From positions 62,001 through 126,000 of the forward strand of contig JAKVOG010000006.1 in the NCBI GenBank assembly GCA_022482925.1: a stretch of DNA of 64,000 nt, read 5' to 3'. Shown here one piece after another: positions 55,601-64,000 of the stretch (the stretch's first letter is position 1; each line of letters starts with the position of its first letter). The DNA comes from Selenomonas sp. (GTDB taxonomy: Bacteria > Bacillota > Negativicutes > Selenomonadales > Selenomonadaceae). Below the pieces are notes generated by a model. It worked only from the letters and a program-made list of their open reading frames with translations. It made no database searches and was not told the DNA's origin. Made by a program: the position numbers and the translations under genes.

Positions 55601-56046
55601 TCAACTATTATGGGCAATGATGGCGCCGATGATTGCACCGGCCGCAATCGCACCGATTGTACGATTGGTCTGTACCTTCTTATCGTGTGCTTCCTGGCGC
55701 TCGCGGGCCTCACGCTCGCGTTCTGCACGGGACTGATAGTGCTCACGGTCATACGGTCACGCGCTCGGCCCGTTCGCGGTCATAACGATCCCGGCGTTCC
55801 TGCTCCTGGCGATCCTTCTCGCGCTGCAGCTGTTCCTGCCGCTGACGCTCAGCCTCGATCTCCTGGATGCGCTGATCATGCCGACGCTGCTCCTGTTCCA
55901 TATCGCGGTCACTTTCCCGCTGATTCCAGCCTGGATTCATAGCTTGCTGCCTGAACCGGCACCGCCAGTGTCGTCCCCAGAATACTGAAGGTCATGACAC
56001 CAGCCATCATTCCAGCCATATACTTCTGCCATTTTTTTGATTTCAT
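55601..56046 (-). CDS. secreted charged coiled-coil protein with glycine-zipper end (frame broken)
   Basis: Read by joining three frames. Signal peptide MKSKKWQKYMAGMMAGVMTF with cleavage after VPVQA, then MNPGWNQRESDRDMEQEQRR and a long arginine/glutamate/glutamine coiled coil, ending KKVQTNRTIGAIAAGAIIGA-IIAHNS. Frame changes near 55940 and 55755. The total is about 147 residues. The end resembles that of the tiny secreted protein at 13208-13453. Possibly an envelope-spanning or periplasmic spacer protein; no known family is recognised. Confidence 0.7.
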
Positions 56047-56170
56047 GCTAAGTCACTCCAATTCCAGTCTGTTGACGACTTCAACCATCTATTCTCATTC
56101 TGATTTCGATTTTAGTTTACATAATCAACCTTTTAAACCACTTAGACTGGAATTAGAGTGCTATTAAATT

Positions 56171-57595
56171 TCAGCAGATTTCTACCAGCTTCATGCCCAG
56201 CATCGTCCCCAGATCATGGATCTGCTGCTCACTCAAGCGGAAAGACAGGACCGTATGATGCCCGCCGCCAGCTTCGATCCAGGCCGTCGCTCCGGCCTTG
56301 AGGCCGACTTTCGGCGTCCAGAGCTGCTTGGCTACCGGCAGATGTGGAGTCTCGGCCTCAGCCTTCCGGCAATCCACCGGATAGCTGATGATGCGAAGCC
56401 CATCGCGGAAATCGGCTACGGTCACATCAACGCCCGCACCGTCAGCACCCGTGAACACGAGACGGGCCGGATCATCCTTGCCGCCGATGTCGAGCGGATG
56501 GACCTCGACCTTCGGCTTATCGCTGGCAATCGAGGGATCGACTTCCAGCATATGCGCGCCCAGGATGGCTTCATGCCCCTTGCGCAGGTCCAGGGTATAG
56601 TCCTCCATGAATACCGTGCGGTCATTATGGGCCATGATCTTCAGGAGACGGGTCAGGGCCGCATGCTTCCAGTCACCCTCGGCACCAAAACCGTAGCCAT
56701 CGCGCATGAGCAGCTGTGCTGCCAGCCCCGGCAGCTGTTTCAGCCCCTTGAGGTCCTGGAAGTTCGTGCAGAATGCCGTATAGCCGCGGTCATCCAGGAA
56801 CTTCTTGATGCCCAGATACTCACGCAGCTGATAGCGCACCGATGACTCGAACTTAGCCGCCGGATTGTCCTGTGGATTCATCGTATAAGTCTGGGACAGT
56901 TTCGCATACTCCGCATCAATGGCCTGCTCGCTGACGGCATCCACCACATCGACGAGTTCACCGATCGGCCAGTAATCCACGGTCCAGCCAAGCTGGATCT
57001 GCGCCTCGACCTTATCGCCCTCGGTGACGGCTACATCGCGCATGGTATCGCCAAAGCGGCAGACTTTGATATGGAAGCTCTCGTTATAGGCAACGGCCAC
57101 ATCCTGCCAGTCCGCCATCTCCTGCTGGACTTCTTCATCACCCCACCAGCCATAGACGATCTTGTTATTCAACCCCAGACGGGCATTCAGATAGCCGTAT
57201 TCACGATCGCCATGAGCACTCTGATTGAGATTCATATAGTCGAAATCGATCGTCGCATAGGGAATCTCATTAAGATACTGTGTCGCCAGATGCAGCAGCG
57301 GTTTCTGCAGCAGCTTCGTGCCCCTTATCCAGTTTTTGGCCGGCGAGAACGTATGCATCCAGGTAATGACGCCACCGACTTCATCATGATAGTTCACGTC
57401 CTTCATGAACTGCGTGATGCCATCAGCTGTCGTCATAACACCCTTGCACACGACTTTGTACGGGAGTTTCCCGCTGGCATTTAGCTTATCGACAATAGCC
57501 TGGGCATCCCGGGCCACATTGTTCAGCTGCTCCTCGCCATACAGGAACTGGCTGCCTGCTACGAACCAAAACTCATAATCTGCTATCTTCAACAT
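56171..57595 (-). CDS. araA: L-arabinose isomerase
   Basis: 474 residues, intact; converts L-arabinose to L-ribulose. Conserved features: [52 protein letters not shown] (metal glutamate), [20 protein letters not shown] (second glutamate and histidine), [10 protein letters not shown] (last metal histidine). Start behind AAAGGAGTC. Last gene of the ara operon. No araD (ribulose-phosphate epimerase) is in the window. Confidence 0.95.
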   Translation of the reverse strand: MLKIADYEFWFVAGSQFLYGEEQLNNVARDAQAIVDKLNASGKLPYKVVCKGVMTTADGITQFMKDVNYHDEVGGVITWMHTFSPAKNWIRGTKLLQKPLLHLATQYLNEIPYATIDFDYMNLNQSAHGDREYGYLNARLGLNNKIVYGWWGDEEVQQEMADWQDVAVAYNESFHIKVCRFGDTMRDVAVTEGDKVEAQIQLGWTVDYWPIGELVDVVDAVSEQAIDAEYAKLSQTYTMNPQDNPAAKFESSVRYQLREYLGIKKFLDDRGYTAFCTNFQDLKGLKQLPGLAAQLLMRDGYGFGAEGDWKHAALTRLLKIMAHNDRTVFMEDYTLDLRKGHEAILGAHMLEVDPSIASDKPKVEVHPLDIGGKDDPARLVFTGADGAGVDVTVADFRDGLRIISYPVDCRKAEAETPHLPVAKQLWTPKVGLKAGATAWIEAGGGHHTVLSFRLSEQQIHDLGTMLGMKLVEIC

Positions 57596-57640
57596 CTGTA
57601 TCGACTCCTTTATTTTCTATTACCCGGATACACGGACGAC

Positions 57641-59260
57641 TTACTGATCATCCGCATCAACGATGGCCTGTCCAGCGGTCCGTTCTGTTGCCAGACCGGC
57701 GCGGTATGCGCTAATAAACTGGTCGGCACCCGCTTTGCCGGCAGCAGTCGGCTCACAGGTTGTACCAGCCACCTGCCCGAATACCTTCTGTGCCAGAAAA
57801 TCAACCAATGACGGCCGGTCAGCGTCCGGCAAAGCTGCATAGGCAGCCAGGACAGCCATGCCCCATGGGCCGCCAGCATCGGCGGTCTCCATGATCGTGA
57901 CCGGCATTCCCAAAAGATCTGCCAGTACCTGCTGACCGATCTGCGGCGTCTTGAACAGCCCGCCTTGGGCGATCATGCTGCCGGCGCTGATATGCTCCTC
58001 TTCCGTCAGGATGTCCATGCCAATCCGGAGCGGTGCAAACGCACCATAAAGCTGGGACAGCATGAAATTTCCCAGGGTCATACGGCTGTGCGGCGTCCGT
58101 ACAAAGAGTGGCCGCCCGGCCTCGACCCGGGTCACATTCTCACCGGACAGGCAGCTGTAATTCAGCAGACCGCCGGCATCAGCAGCTGCAGAGCGTACCT
58201 GCCCCAGCAGCAGCCCGTAAAGCTCTGCACTTGAAAGCTTCAGTCCGGCCGCCTCGGCAAAATCACGGAACAGTCCGGCCCAGGCATTGAGATCGGAGGT
58301 ACAGTTATTCGTATGCACCATCGCAACCGGTGCACCATCAGGCGTCGTCACGATATCAATATCCTGATGCACGTCCCGCAACGGCTTATCCAGCACATTC
58401 ATCGAAAATGCGGATGTACCGATGGAGATATTACCCGTGCCAGGCCGCACGCTGTTGGTACTGACCATGCCGGTTCCGGCATCGCCCTCCGGTGGTGCCA
58501 TCCGGCTGCCGGCAGCCAGTGTGCCCGATGGATCCAGCAGCTTTGCACCAGCTGGTGTCAGCGTCCCGGCCTCCTCGCCGGCCCGCCGGACCGCCGGCAG
58601 GATATCGGCCAGCTTCCAGGGAAGCTGTGAAACCGCCGGCAGATTATCGAATGTCGTCAGACGACCCGCATCATAGGTTCCCGTTGAGGGGTCAATGGGA
58701 AACATCCCGGAAGCATCGCCAATGCCCAGCACTTTCTCACCGGACAACTGCCAATGGACATAGCCGGCCAATGTCGTCAGAAACGCAATATCCCGGACCT
58801 CCGGCTCATCATTGAGCGCTGCCTGATAGACATGCGCCACACTCCAGCGCTGCGGAATATTGAAATGAAACGCAGCAGTCAGCTTTTCTGCAGCCTCAGC
58901 GGTGATATTATTGCGCCAGGTGCGGAACTGCGCCAGCTGCCGATCATCTGCGGCAAATGCCAGATAGCCATGCATCATGGCGCTGACCCCGATCGACCCG
59001 ATTTTCTGTAACGGTACACCATATTCAGCCTGTACCTGTTCAGCCAGCTGCTGATAGCAGGCCTGAATACCAGTCCAAGCCTCCGTAAGCGGATAGGTCC
59101 AGATGCCATGCACCAGCTGGTTTTCCCAGCCGAAGCTGCCATTGGCCACTGTCTGGCAATCAGCCGTGACCAGCACGGCCTTGATATTCGTCGAGCCTAA
59201 TTCCAGTCCCAGCGCAGTATCACCAGCTTTGATATGTGCTGTGATTTCCTCTTTGTTCAT
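57641..59260 (-). CDS. araB: FGGY-family ribulokinase-like kinase
   Basis: 539 residues from MNKEEITAHIKAGDTALGLE behind AGGAGAGG. FGGY kinase with GLELGSTNIKAVLVTADCQT (phosphate loop) and IGSIGVSAMMHGYLAFAADD, TAMNVLDKPLRDVH-type SIGTSAFSMNVLDKPLRDVH, and QGGLFKTPQIGQQVLADLLG. By context with araA it phosphorylates L-ribulose. It belongs to the FGGY subgroup that replaces classical AraB in many Firmicutes, so another ketose is possible. Confidence 0.83.
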   Translation of the reverse strand: MNKEEITAHIKAGDTALGLELGSTNIKAVLVTADCQTVANGSFGWENQLVHGIWTYPLTEAWTGIQACYQQLAEQVQAEYGVPLQKIGSIGVSAMMHGYLAFAADDRQLAQFRTWRNNITAEAAEKLTAAFHFNIPQRWSVAHVYQAALNDEPEVRDIAFLTTLAGYVHWQLSGEKVLGIGDASGMFPIDPSTGTYDAGRLTTFDNLPAVSQLPWKLADILPAVRRAGEEAGTLTPAGAKLLDPSGTLAAGSRMAPPEGDAGTGMVSTNSVRPGTGNISIGTSAFSMNVLDKPLRDVHQDIDIVTTPDGAPVAMVHTNNCTSDLNAWAGLFRDFAEAAGLKLSSAELYGLLLGQVRSAAADAGGLLNYSCLSGENVTRVEAGRPLFVRTPHSRMTLGNFMLSQLYGAFAPLRIGMDILTEEEHISAGSMIAQGGLFKTPQIGQQVLADLLGMPVTIMETADAGGPWGMAVLAAYAALPDADRPSLVDFLAQKVFGQVAGTTCEPTAAGKAGADQFISAYRAGLATERTAGQAIVDADDQ

Positions 59261-59273
59261 ACTGCACCTCTCC

Positions 59274-59606
59274 TCATCCCTTATGCTGGATTGCACGGTA
59301 GATATGGATACTCTCTACCGCCAGCATCTTGTAGCCCTCTGCGCTGATCAGCTGATCTTCCGCATGCATCAGCAGTAGATTCACCCGGTCAAAGGTTCCT
59401 GCTGCTTCCATCTGCAGCAATCGGGTATGGGCACCATGCCCCGCACTGTAGCGGTCATCCCCAGCCTCAATATACTGCTGGGCTACGGCAAAGTCCTGGT
59501 TGCGTGCGGCATGTACCGCTTTCAGGTAACTGACCCGCGCATCGTTGACGGCGGTGACCATCTGGAATGCGATCTCCTCGATCGGATTCTTCCCTGACTC
59601 ATCCAT
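59274..59606 (-). CDS. PTS lactose/cellobiose-type EIIA protein, orphan
   Basis: 110 residues: DESGKNPIEEIAFQMVTAVN, then YLKAVHAARNQDFAVAQQYI, and LLLMHAEDQLISAEGYKMLA, the PTS_IIA lac-family fold of three helices with the active-site histidine in LMHAEDQL (family HAQDHLM). No EIIB or EIIC partner is nearby; it sits between an ABC permease gene and the kinase gene (13-bp and 14-bp gaps), in the same transcript. It may be a phosphorylated regulator of the transporter or kinase rather than a transport subunit. Confidence 0.85.
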   Translation of the reverse strand: MDESGKNPIEEIAFQMVTAVNDARVSYLKAVHAARNQDFAVAQQYIEAGDDRYSAGHGAHTRLLQMEAAGTFDRVNLLLMHAEDQLISAEGYKMLAVESIHIYRAIQHKG

Positions 59607-59620
59607 ATCGCGCCTCCTGT

Positions 59621-60835
59621 TCAGCTGTTCTTTTTATTCTTGAAATACAGATCGATAGCTACTGCTGCCAGCAGCACCAGGCCTTTGACCACACGCTGGA
59701 CATCAACCGACCAGCCCAGAAGTGACATACCGTTGTTCAATACACCCATGATCAAGGCACCGACAACTGCACCAGTTACCGTGCCGACACCACCAGCTAC
59801 AGCCGTACCGCCGATATAGCAGGCGGCGATAGCATCCATCTCGAACATATCACCGGCCTTTGGCGTTGCCGAAGCATTACGGGCAGCCAGGATAACACCA
59901 GCCAGACCTGCCAGAAGACCCATATTCGTATAGATCCAGAACATGACCCGATTGACCTTGATACCGGAAAGCGCTGCAGCTTTGCGGTTGCCGCCGACCG
60001 CATAGATCTGGCGGCCAGGAACGGTCCGGCTGGTCACGAAGCTGTACAGAATGACCAGTACCAGCACAATAAGAAGGACCAGTGGCAGGCCCATGTACAT
60101 GGCCAGCTTGATGGTGAAGAAATTGACGATGCCGATGCAGACCAGCGTCTTCACGATGCTGACACCAACCGATGGAACGATAAACCCATTCTTTTTCTTA
60201 TTGCGGCGGGAACGGATCTCCATGAAGATCAGGAACGCGGACAGGACGATACCAGCCGTCAGTGCCAGCAGCTCGATCTTCGTGCCGCCGATCGTCGTGA
60301 ATACCTGAGGCAGATAACCTGCACCGATCTGGGTGAAATCCTGAGGCAGAGGGCCTTTCGTCTGGCCATTCAGTACAACCAGAGCCAGACCACGGAATAC
60401 GAGCATATTCGCCAGGGATACGATAAAGGGGGAAACCCCGAGCACGGATATGAAGAAGCCCTGCCATATCCCGACCAGCACGCCTATCGCCAAGGCGGCA
60501 AGGATAGCCAATGGAATCGCCATATGATAATCCACGATCATGATGGCGGCTATGGCACCCGTAAAGGCGACAACCGAACCAACCGACAGGTCGACATTAC
60601 CGGTCAGGCAGCAGAGCAGCATGCCCAGTGCCAGTACGATAACATACGAGTTCTGCATGATCAGATTGTTGACATTCATCGGCGCAACATTCTTATAGTC
60701 GGACATGACCGCAAAGATGCCGTAGATCAGCACCAGGGCGATGATCATACCATATTGTTTAAGATTCTTGATGTGTTCCTGCATCTGCTTGTCGTCAGAT
60801 ACTTTTACTGACGCCGTCGCTTCATTGTTGCTCAT
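59621..60835 (-). CDS. gguB: monosaccharide ABC transporter permease (GguB/XylH-like)
   Basis: 404 residues with about 10-12 membrane segments. BPD_transp_2 features include NVDLSVGSVVAFTGAIAAIM and GMLLCCLTGNVDLSVG, VGIWQGFFISVLGVSPFIVS, and FEMDAIAACYIGGTAVAGGV near the end. The long middle insertion with a charged loop (RSRRNKKKNG) is typical of XylH/GguB (multiple monosaccharide) permeases. It overlaps the ATPase gene by one base (TAATG). Confidence 0.9.
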   Translation of the reverse strand: MSNNEATASVKVSDDKQMQEHIKNLKQYGMIIALVLIYGIFAVMSDYKNVAPMNVNNLIMQNSYVIVLALGMLLCCLTGNVDLSVGSVVAFTGAIAAIMIVDYHMAIPLAILAALAIGVLVGIWQGFFISVLGVSPFIVSLANMLVFRGLALVVLNGQTKGPLPQDFTQIGAGYLPQVFTTIGGTKIELLALTAGIVLSAFLIFMEIRSRRNKKKNGFIVPSVGVSIVKTLVCIGIVNFFTIKLAMYMGLPLVLLIVLVLVILYSFVTSRTVPGRQIYAVGGNRKAAALSGIKVNRVMFWIYTNMGLLAGLAGVILAARNASATPKAGDMFEMDAIAACYIGGTAVAGGVGTVTGAVVGALIMGVLNNGMSLLGWSVDVQRVVKGLVLLAAVAIDLYFKNKKNS

Positions 60836-62388
60836 TATGCAGTCTCCCTTCTGGCACTATGGGCCATGATGATCTTCATGATGGCCTCCTGATCCATTTC
60901 TTCCTTCGACAGCTCTCCGGCGATCTCGCCTTCATTGAGCACATAAGTCCGGTCACAGATACCTAAGAGTTCCGGCATCTCCGACGAGATCACGATAATT
61001 GCCTTGCCGCTCTCGGCCAGCTGATTGATGATGGTATAGATCTCATATTTCGCCCCGACATCGATACCGCGGGTCGGCTCGTCCAGTATCAGGACATCCG
61101 GCTCGGAGAGCATCCACTTTGCCAGGACTACCTTCTGCTGATTGCCGCCCGACAGGGCCTCAACCGGCTGGGTGATGGAATTCGTCTTGATGTTGATCTT
61201 CTTGCGGTAATCCTCAGCGGCATGTACTTCATCATCCTGCTGCAGGACATCATGCTTCGAGAACCGGTCATTCAGGCTGGCAAGCGTCATGTTCCACTTG
61301 ATATCATTGATGAGCACCAGACCATAGGTCTTGCGATCCTCCGGTACATAGGCAATCTTCTGATCGATGGCACTCTGCACATCCGGGATCTTGATTTCCT
61401 TGCCATTCTTGAAGATCTGCCCGGAGCTCTTCACGCCATAGGTGTGTCCGAACAGGCTCATCGCCAACTCGGTACGTCCGGCACCCATGAGTCCGGCAAA
61501 ACCGACAACCTCGCCTTTGCAGACATGGAAGGACGCATCATGGATGCGCTCCCGGTTCGGATCTTCCTCGTCATGGACCGTCCAGTTGCGGACCTCGAAT
61601 ACCGTTTCACCGATCGTCGCATGGCGTTCCGGATAGCGGTTCGTCAATTCACGGCCGACCATGCCCTTGATGATGCGGTTCTCATCGATAGCCTCACCAT
61701 TCTGCCGTACGATCGTCTCGATGGTCCGACCATCGCGGATAACCGTGATATGATCGGCTACACGGGCAACCTCGTTGAGTTTATGCGAGATCATGATGCT
61801 CGTGATGCCCTTCTTCTTGAGGCGCAGCAGGAGTTCCAAAAGAGTATTGCTTTCTTCCTCGTTCAATGCCGATGTCGGCTCATCCAGGATCAGCAGCTCG
61901 ACATCTTTTGCCAAAGCCTTGGCGATCTCGATCATCTGCTGCTGCCCCATGCCGAGGTCACCAACCAGACGGTTGACATTCTCATGCATGCCGATGCTGG
62001 CCAGGACTTCCGCTGCTTTACGCTGCGTGGTATCCCAATCGATGACATGCCCGAATTTCAAATTCTCATTGCCGATAAAGATGTTTTCCGCAATGGTTAG
62101 CAGCGGGATCAGGGCCAGTTCCTGATGGATGATGACGATGCCCTTGCGCTCACTTTCGCGGATATCATGAAATTCACAGGTTTCCCCTTTGTAGACGACA
62201 TCACCGCTATAAGTCCCATAGGGATATACGCCGGAAAGGACATTCATCAGGGTTGACTTGCCGGCGCCATTCTCGCCGCATAGTGCGTGAATCTCGCCAC
62301 GTTCTACGACCAGATTGACATCATCCAGTGCCTTTACCCCTGAGAAATCCTTGGTGATATGGCGCATTTCCAGTATTGTTTCTGCCAT
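60835..62388 (-). CDS. gguA: monosaccharide ABC transporter ATP-binding protein (GguA/XylG-like)
   Basis: 517 residues, intact, tandem ATPase. First domain: [56 protein letters not shown]. Second: [60 protein letters not shown]. Powers the GguB permease. It follows the binding protein gene after a hairpin. Confidence 0.94.
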   Translation of the reverse strand: MAETILEMRHITKDFSGVKALDDVNLVVERGEIHALCGENGAGKSTLMNVLSGVYPYGTYSGDVVYKGETCEFHDIRESERKGIVIIHQELALIPLLTIAENIFIGNENLKFGHVIDWDTTQRKAAEVLASIGMHENVNRLVGDLGMGQQQMIEIAKALAKDVELLILDEPTSALNEEESNTLLELLLRLKKKGITSIMISHKLNEVARVADHITVIRDGRTIETIVRQNGEAIDENRIIKGMVGRELTNRYPERHATIGETVFEVRNWTVHDEEDPNRERIHDASFHVCKGEVVGFAGLMGAGRTELAMSLFGHTYGVKSSGQIFKNGKEIKIPDVQSAIDQKIAYVPEDRKTYGLVLINDIKWNMTLASLNDRFSKHDVLQQDDEVHAAEDYRKKINIKTNSITQPVEALSGGNQQKVVLAKWMLSEPDVLILDEPTRGIDVGAKYEIYTIINQLAESGKAIIVISSEMPELLGICDRTYVLNEGEIAGELSKEEMDQEAIMKIIMAHSARRETA

Positions 62389-62438
62389 ATTCTATCTCCT
62401 CTGTTTTTTCTGTGCTTGAGCACACTTTTACGTATAAA

Positions 62439-62474
62439 GTAAGTGCTGGGGCATGAATCACCCCCAACACTTAC
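62439..62474 (-). terminator. intercistronic hairpin after the binding protein gene
   Basis: GTAAGTGTTGGGGG with CCCAGCACTTAC around a 9-base loop. A partial terminator or RNA-protecting stem, as at the ytfQ/ytfR junction. TGTGC-TTGA-GCACA (62411-62424) follows it and may be a binding site. Confidence 0.6.
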
Positions 62475-62491
62475 CAGCTGTCCTGAATCAA

Positions 62492-63601
62492 TCAGAGTCC
62501 GAGATCAGCTGCTTTATAATAGTTGCTGTCTACGAGCTCTTTCTGGTAGTTGTCCTTGTCGACAGCTACCGGCGTGCAGAGATAGGATGGAACAATCAGT
62601 TTATGGTTATCATAGGATTTCGTATCATTGATTTCCGGATCTTTGCCTTCCAGTACGGCCTGTACCATCAGAACGCATTTGTCAGCCAGGATACGGGTAT
62701 CCTTGAATACGGTCATCGTCTGCTTGCCAGAAATGATGTTCTTCGTAGCCATGAGCTCGGCATCCTGACCCGTGATGATTGGCCAGTTCGTGCCGACCTG
62801 ATAGCCAGCCCCCTCGAGGGCTGCTGCGATACCATAGCTGATACCATCGAACGGGGAAATTACTGCATCAAGTTTCTTGCCATTGCTATAGTAGCCGGAG
62901 ATGATATCTTCCATACGTTTCTGAGCCGTTTCCTGAGACCAGCGCAGCGTGCAGATCGTGTTGAAATCCGTCTGGCCGGATGGTACGACGAGCTGTCCTT
63001 TATCGATATACGGTTTGAGAACTTCGAACAGACCATCGTTGAGGAAATGAGCATTGTTGTCATCCGGGGAACCTGCGAAGAATTCGACATTGTATGGGCC
63101 TTTGCCCTCTGCCAGGCCGAGTTTCTTCTCAACATATTTGCCGATCAGCGTACCGACACCCTTGTTATCGAACGTTGCATAGTAGGAAACGCTGTCCGTA
63201 TCCATGAGCAGACGGTCATAAGCAATAACCGGGATATTGTTGGCCTTGGCCTGCGCCAGTGCGTTGACCAGAGCACTCGAATCGATGGATGCCACGACCA
63301 GGCAGTTCGCGCCATTCGTGATCATGTTCTCGATCTGGGATACCTGTGCCTGTACGTCATCCTCGGCATACTGCAGGTCTACTTCATAGCCCAATGCTTC
63401 GAGCTTCTGTTTCATGTTTGCGCCATCCTGAATCCAGCGCTGGGAAGACTGCGTCGGCATTGCGACACCGACACGTTTACCATTTGATGGTGCCTTCGTG
63501 CCCGAGCCAGAGCTCGTGCTGCTGCCACCACCACAGCCGGCAGCCAGGACCAGCATGATACCGGTCATTAGTAAGGCCAGGATTTTTTTCAGGTTCCTCA
63601 T
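62492..63601 (-). CDS. chvE: sugar-binding lipoprotein (ChvE/MmsB-like)
   Basis: 369 residues with signal MRNLKKILALLMTGIMLVLA and lipobox LAAGC. ChvE/XylF-type: VGVAMPTQSSQRWIQDGANM, QIENMITNGANCLVVASIDS, VIAYDRLLMDTDSVSYYATF, and GSPDDNNAHFLNDGLFEVLK. ChvE-type proteins bind arabinose, xylose, galactose and related sugars. First gene of the operon chvE-gguA-gguB-EIIA-kinase-araA, so arabinose is the likely substrate. Confidence 0.92.
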   Translation of the reverse strand: MRNLKKILALLMTGIMLVLAAGCGGGSSTSSGSGTKAPSNGKRVGVAMPTQSSQRWIQDGANMKQKLEALGYEVDLQYAEDDVQAQVSQIENMITNGANCLVVASIDSSALVNALAQAKANNIPVIAYDRLLMDTDSVSYYATFDNKGVGTLIGKYVEKKLGLAEGKGPYNVEFFAGSPDDNNAHFLNDGLFEVLKPYIDKGQLVVPSGQTDFNTICTLRWSQETAQKRMEDIISGYYSNGKKLDAVISPFDGISYGIAAALEGAGYQVGTNWPIITGQDAELMATKNIISGKQTMTVFKDTRILADKCVLMVQAVLEGKDPEINDTKSYDNHKLIVPSYLCTPVAVDKDNYQKELVDSNYYKAADLGL

Positions 63602-63721
63602 TTGTCTACCTCCAAATCTAAAACACCAAATCCGTCAGCAACTCCATCATGAATACCTTTTCTTTCTTTTTCACCTAATGATTCATCATCGTCGTCTCAT
63701 CTGCGTCCCTCCTGCTGCTCA

Positions 63722-63760
63722 AATATACGATATCCCTTTAACTGTTTTAATATATGATAT
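63722..63760 (-). promoter_or_regulatory. direct-repeat operator candidate upstream of chvE
   Basis: AATATACGATAT (63722-63733) and AATATATGATAT (63749-63760), 27 bp apart, about 130 bp before chvE. Likely regulator sites, perhaps overlapping the promoter. Confidence 0.4.
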
Positions 63761-63784
63761 TTTCTGACATTTCATTAGAAAATA

Positions 63785-64000
63785 TCAGGCAACGGCTGCT
63801 TTCGCATACCGATTGACCACACAATGAAAGATCAGGCAGGTAAATAAACCTGCGTTGAGATACATGCTGTCCGGCCAGTAGAACGATAACAGTGCACAGG
63901 CCACCGTAAAGCCCTGCACAACCTTCATCTGCTTCTCATAGCCTGTCCCATCTGCATCCTGCCGGTAGATTCGTACCAGCCGGTATGCCCGGGCCGAAAA
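63785..64000 (-). CDS. membrane protein, C-terminal part, cut by window end
   Basis: The last 71 residues of a protein whose start lies beyond the window. The visible part begins FSARAYRLVRIYRQDADGTG and has two hydrophobic segments (VVQGFTVACALLSFYWPDSM and LNAGLFTCLIFHCVVNRYAK). The family is not recognised; it is on the strand of the ara operon and reads toward it. Confidence 0.55.
   Translation of the reverse strand, partial: FSARAYRLVRIYRQDADGTGYEKQMKVVQGFTVACALLSFYWPDSMYLNAGLFTCLIFHCVVNRYAKAAVA

Noticed and set aside
62453..63487. 344-codon open frame opposite chvE
   Set aside because: Antisense shadow of a well-conserved binding protein gene.

Overview
The window reads as a chromosomal piece of a diderm Firmicute of the class Negativicutes (Selenomonas/Mitsuokella-like; this is inference). 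The case rests on futalosine-pathway menaquinone genes, a sufCBDSU iron-sulphur operon, outer-membrane glycolipid genes, many lipoproteins and periplasmic binding proteins, and GC-rich coding sequence with AT-rich, sigma-A-like promoters.

Layout. 1-13 kb: mqnA; two zinc-ribbon membrane proteins around a glycoside hydrolase family 3 lipoprotein; a soluble chemotaxis-type transducer; a sodium:neurotransmitter-type symporter; then a minus-strand menaquinone cluster with two mqnE paralogues, mqnC and an MTA/MTI phosphorylase-like gene, whose spacers hold long imperfect palindromes. 12-15 kb: a CE2-like SGNH esterase, a tiny secreted protein, a Crp/Fnr regulator and a flavin reductase. 15-20 kb: the suf operon behind a near-consensus promoter. 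20-28 kb: an EAL protein with tandem solute-binding sensor domains, an rsmH-like methyltransferase, a HAD phosphatase, purA and purB. Between the HAD gene and purA lies a compact candidate type I toxin-antitoxin locus: a 27-residue hydrophobic peptide gene divergent from two tandem small RNA genes.

28-43 kb is accessory: two DUF4143 ATPases, an Rpn-type nuclease with a duplicated 3' end, a ribbon-helix-helix protein, an epimerase, an O-antigen-type flippase destroyed by an IS1634-like element plus a deletion, an Xre regulator, a Tat-exported metallophosphoesterase, and a four-gene set (GtrA, ArnT-like, GT2, YdjC deacetylase) resembling the lipid A aminosugar pathway of Francisella. Two tRNA-Val genes follow. 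43-47 kb: PHP phosphatase, amino-acid permease, acyl-CoA synthetase. 47-64 kb is devoted to sugars: a YtfQ-type (galactofuranose-like) ABC transporter, a subtype B tannase-like esterase, a LacI regulator, then a ChvE/GguAB-type ABC transporter with an orphan PTS EIIA-Lac, an FGGY kinase and araA (pentose uptake and isomerisation).

Caution. About fifteen genes, including sufS, sufD and mqnC, carry one to four single-base frame breaks with full homology on both sides. This looks like indel error in the assembly rather than gene decay. Such genes are annotated over their full span with the break noted.
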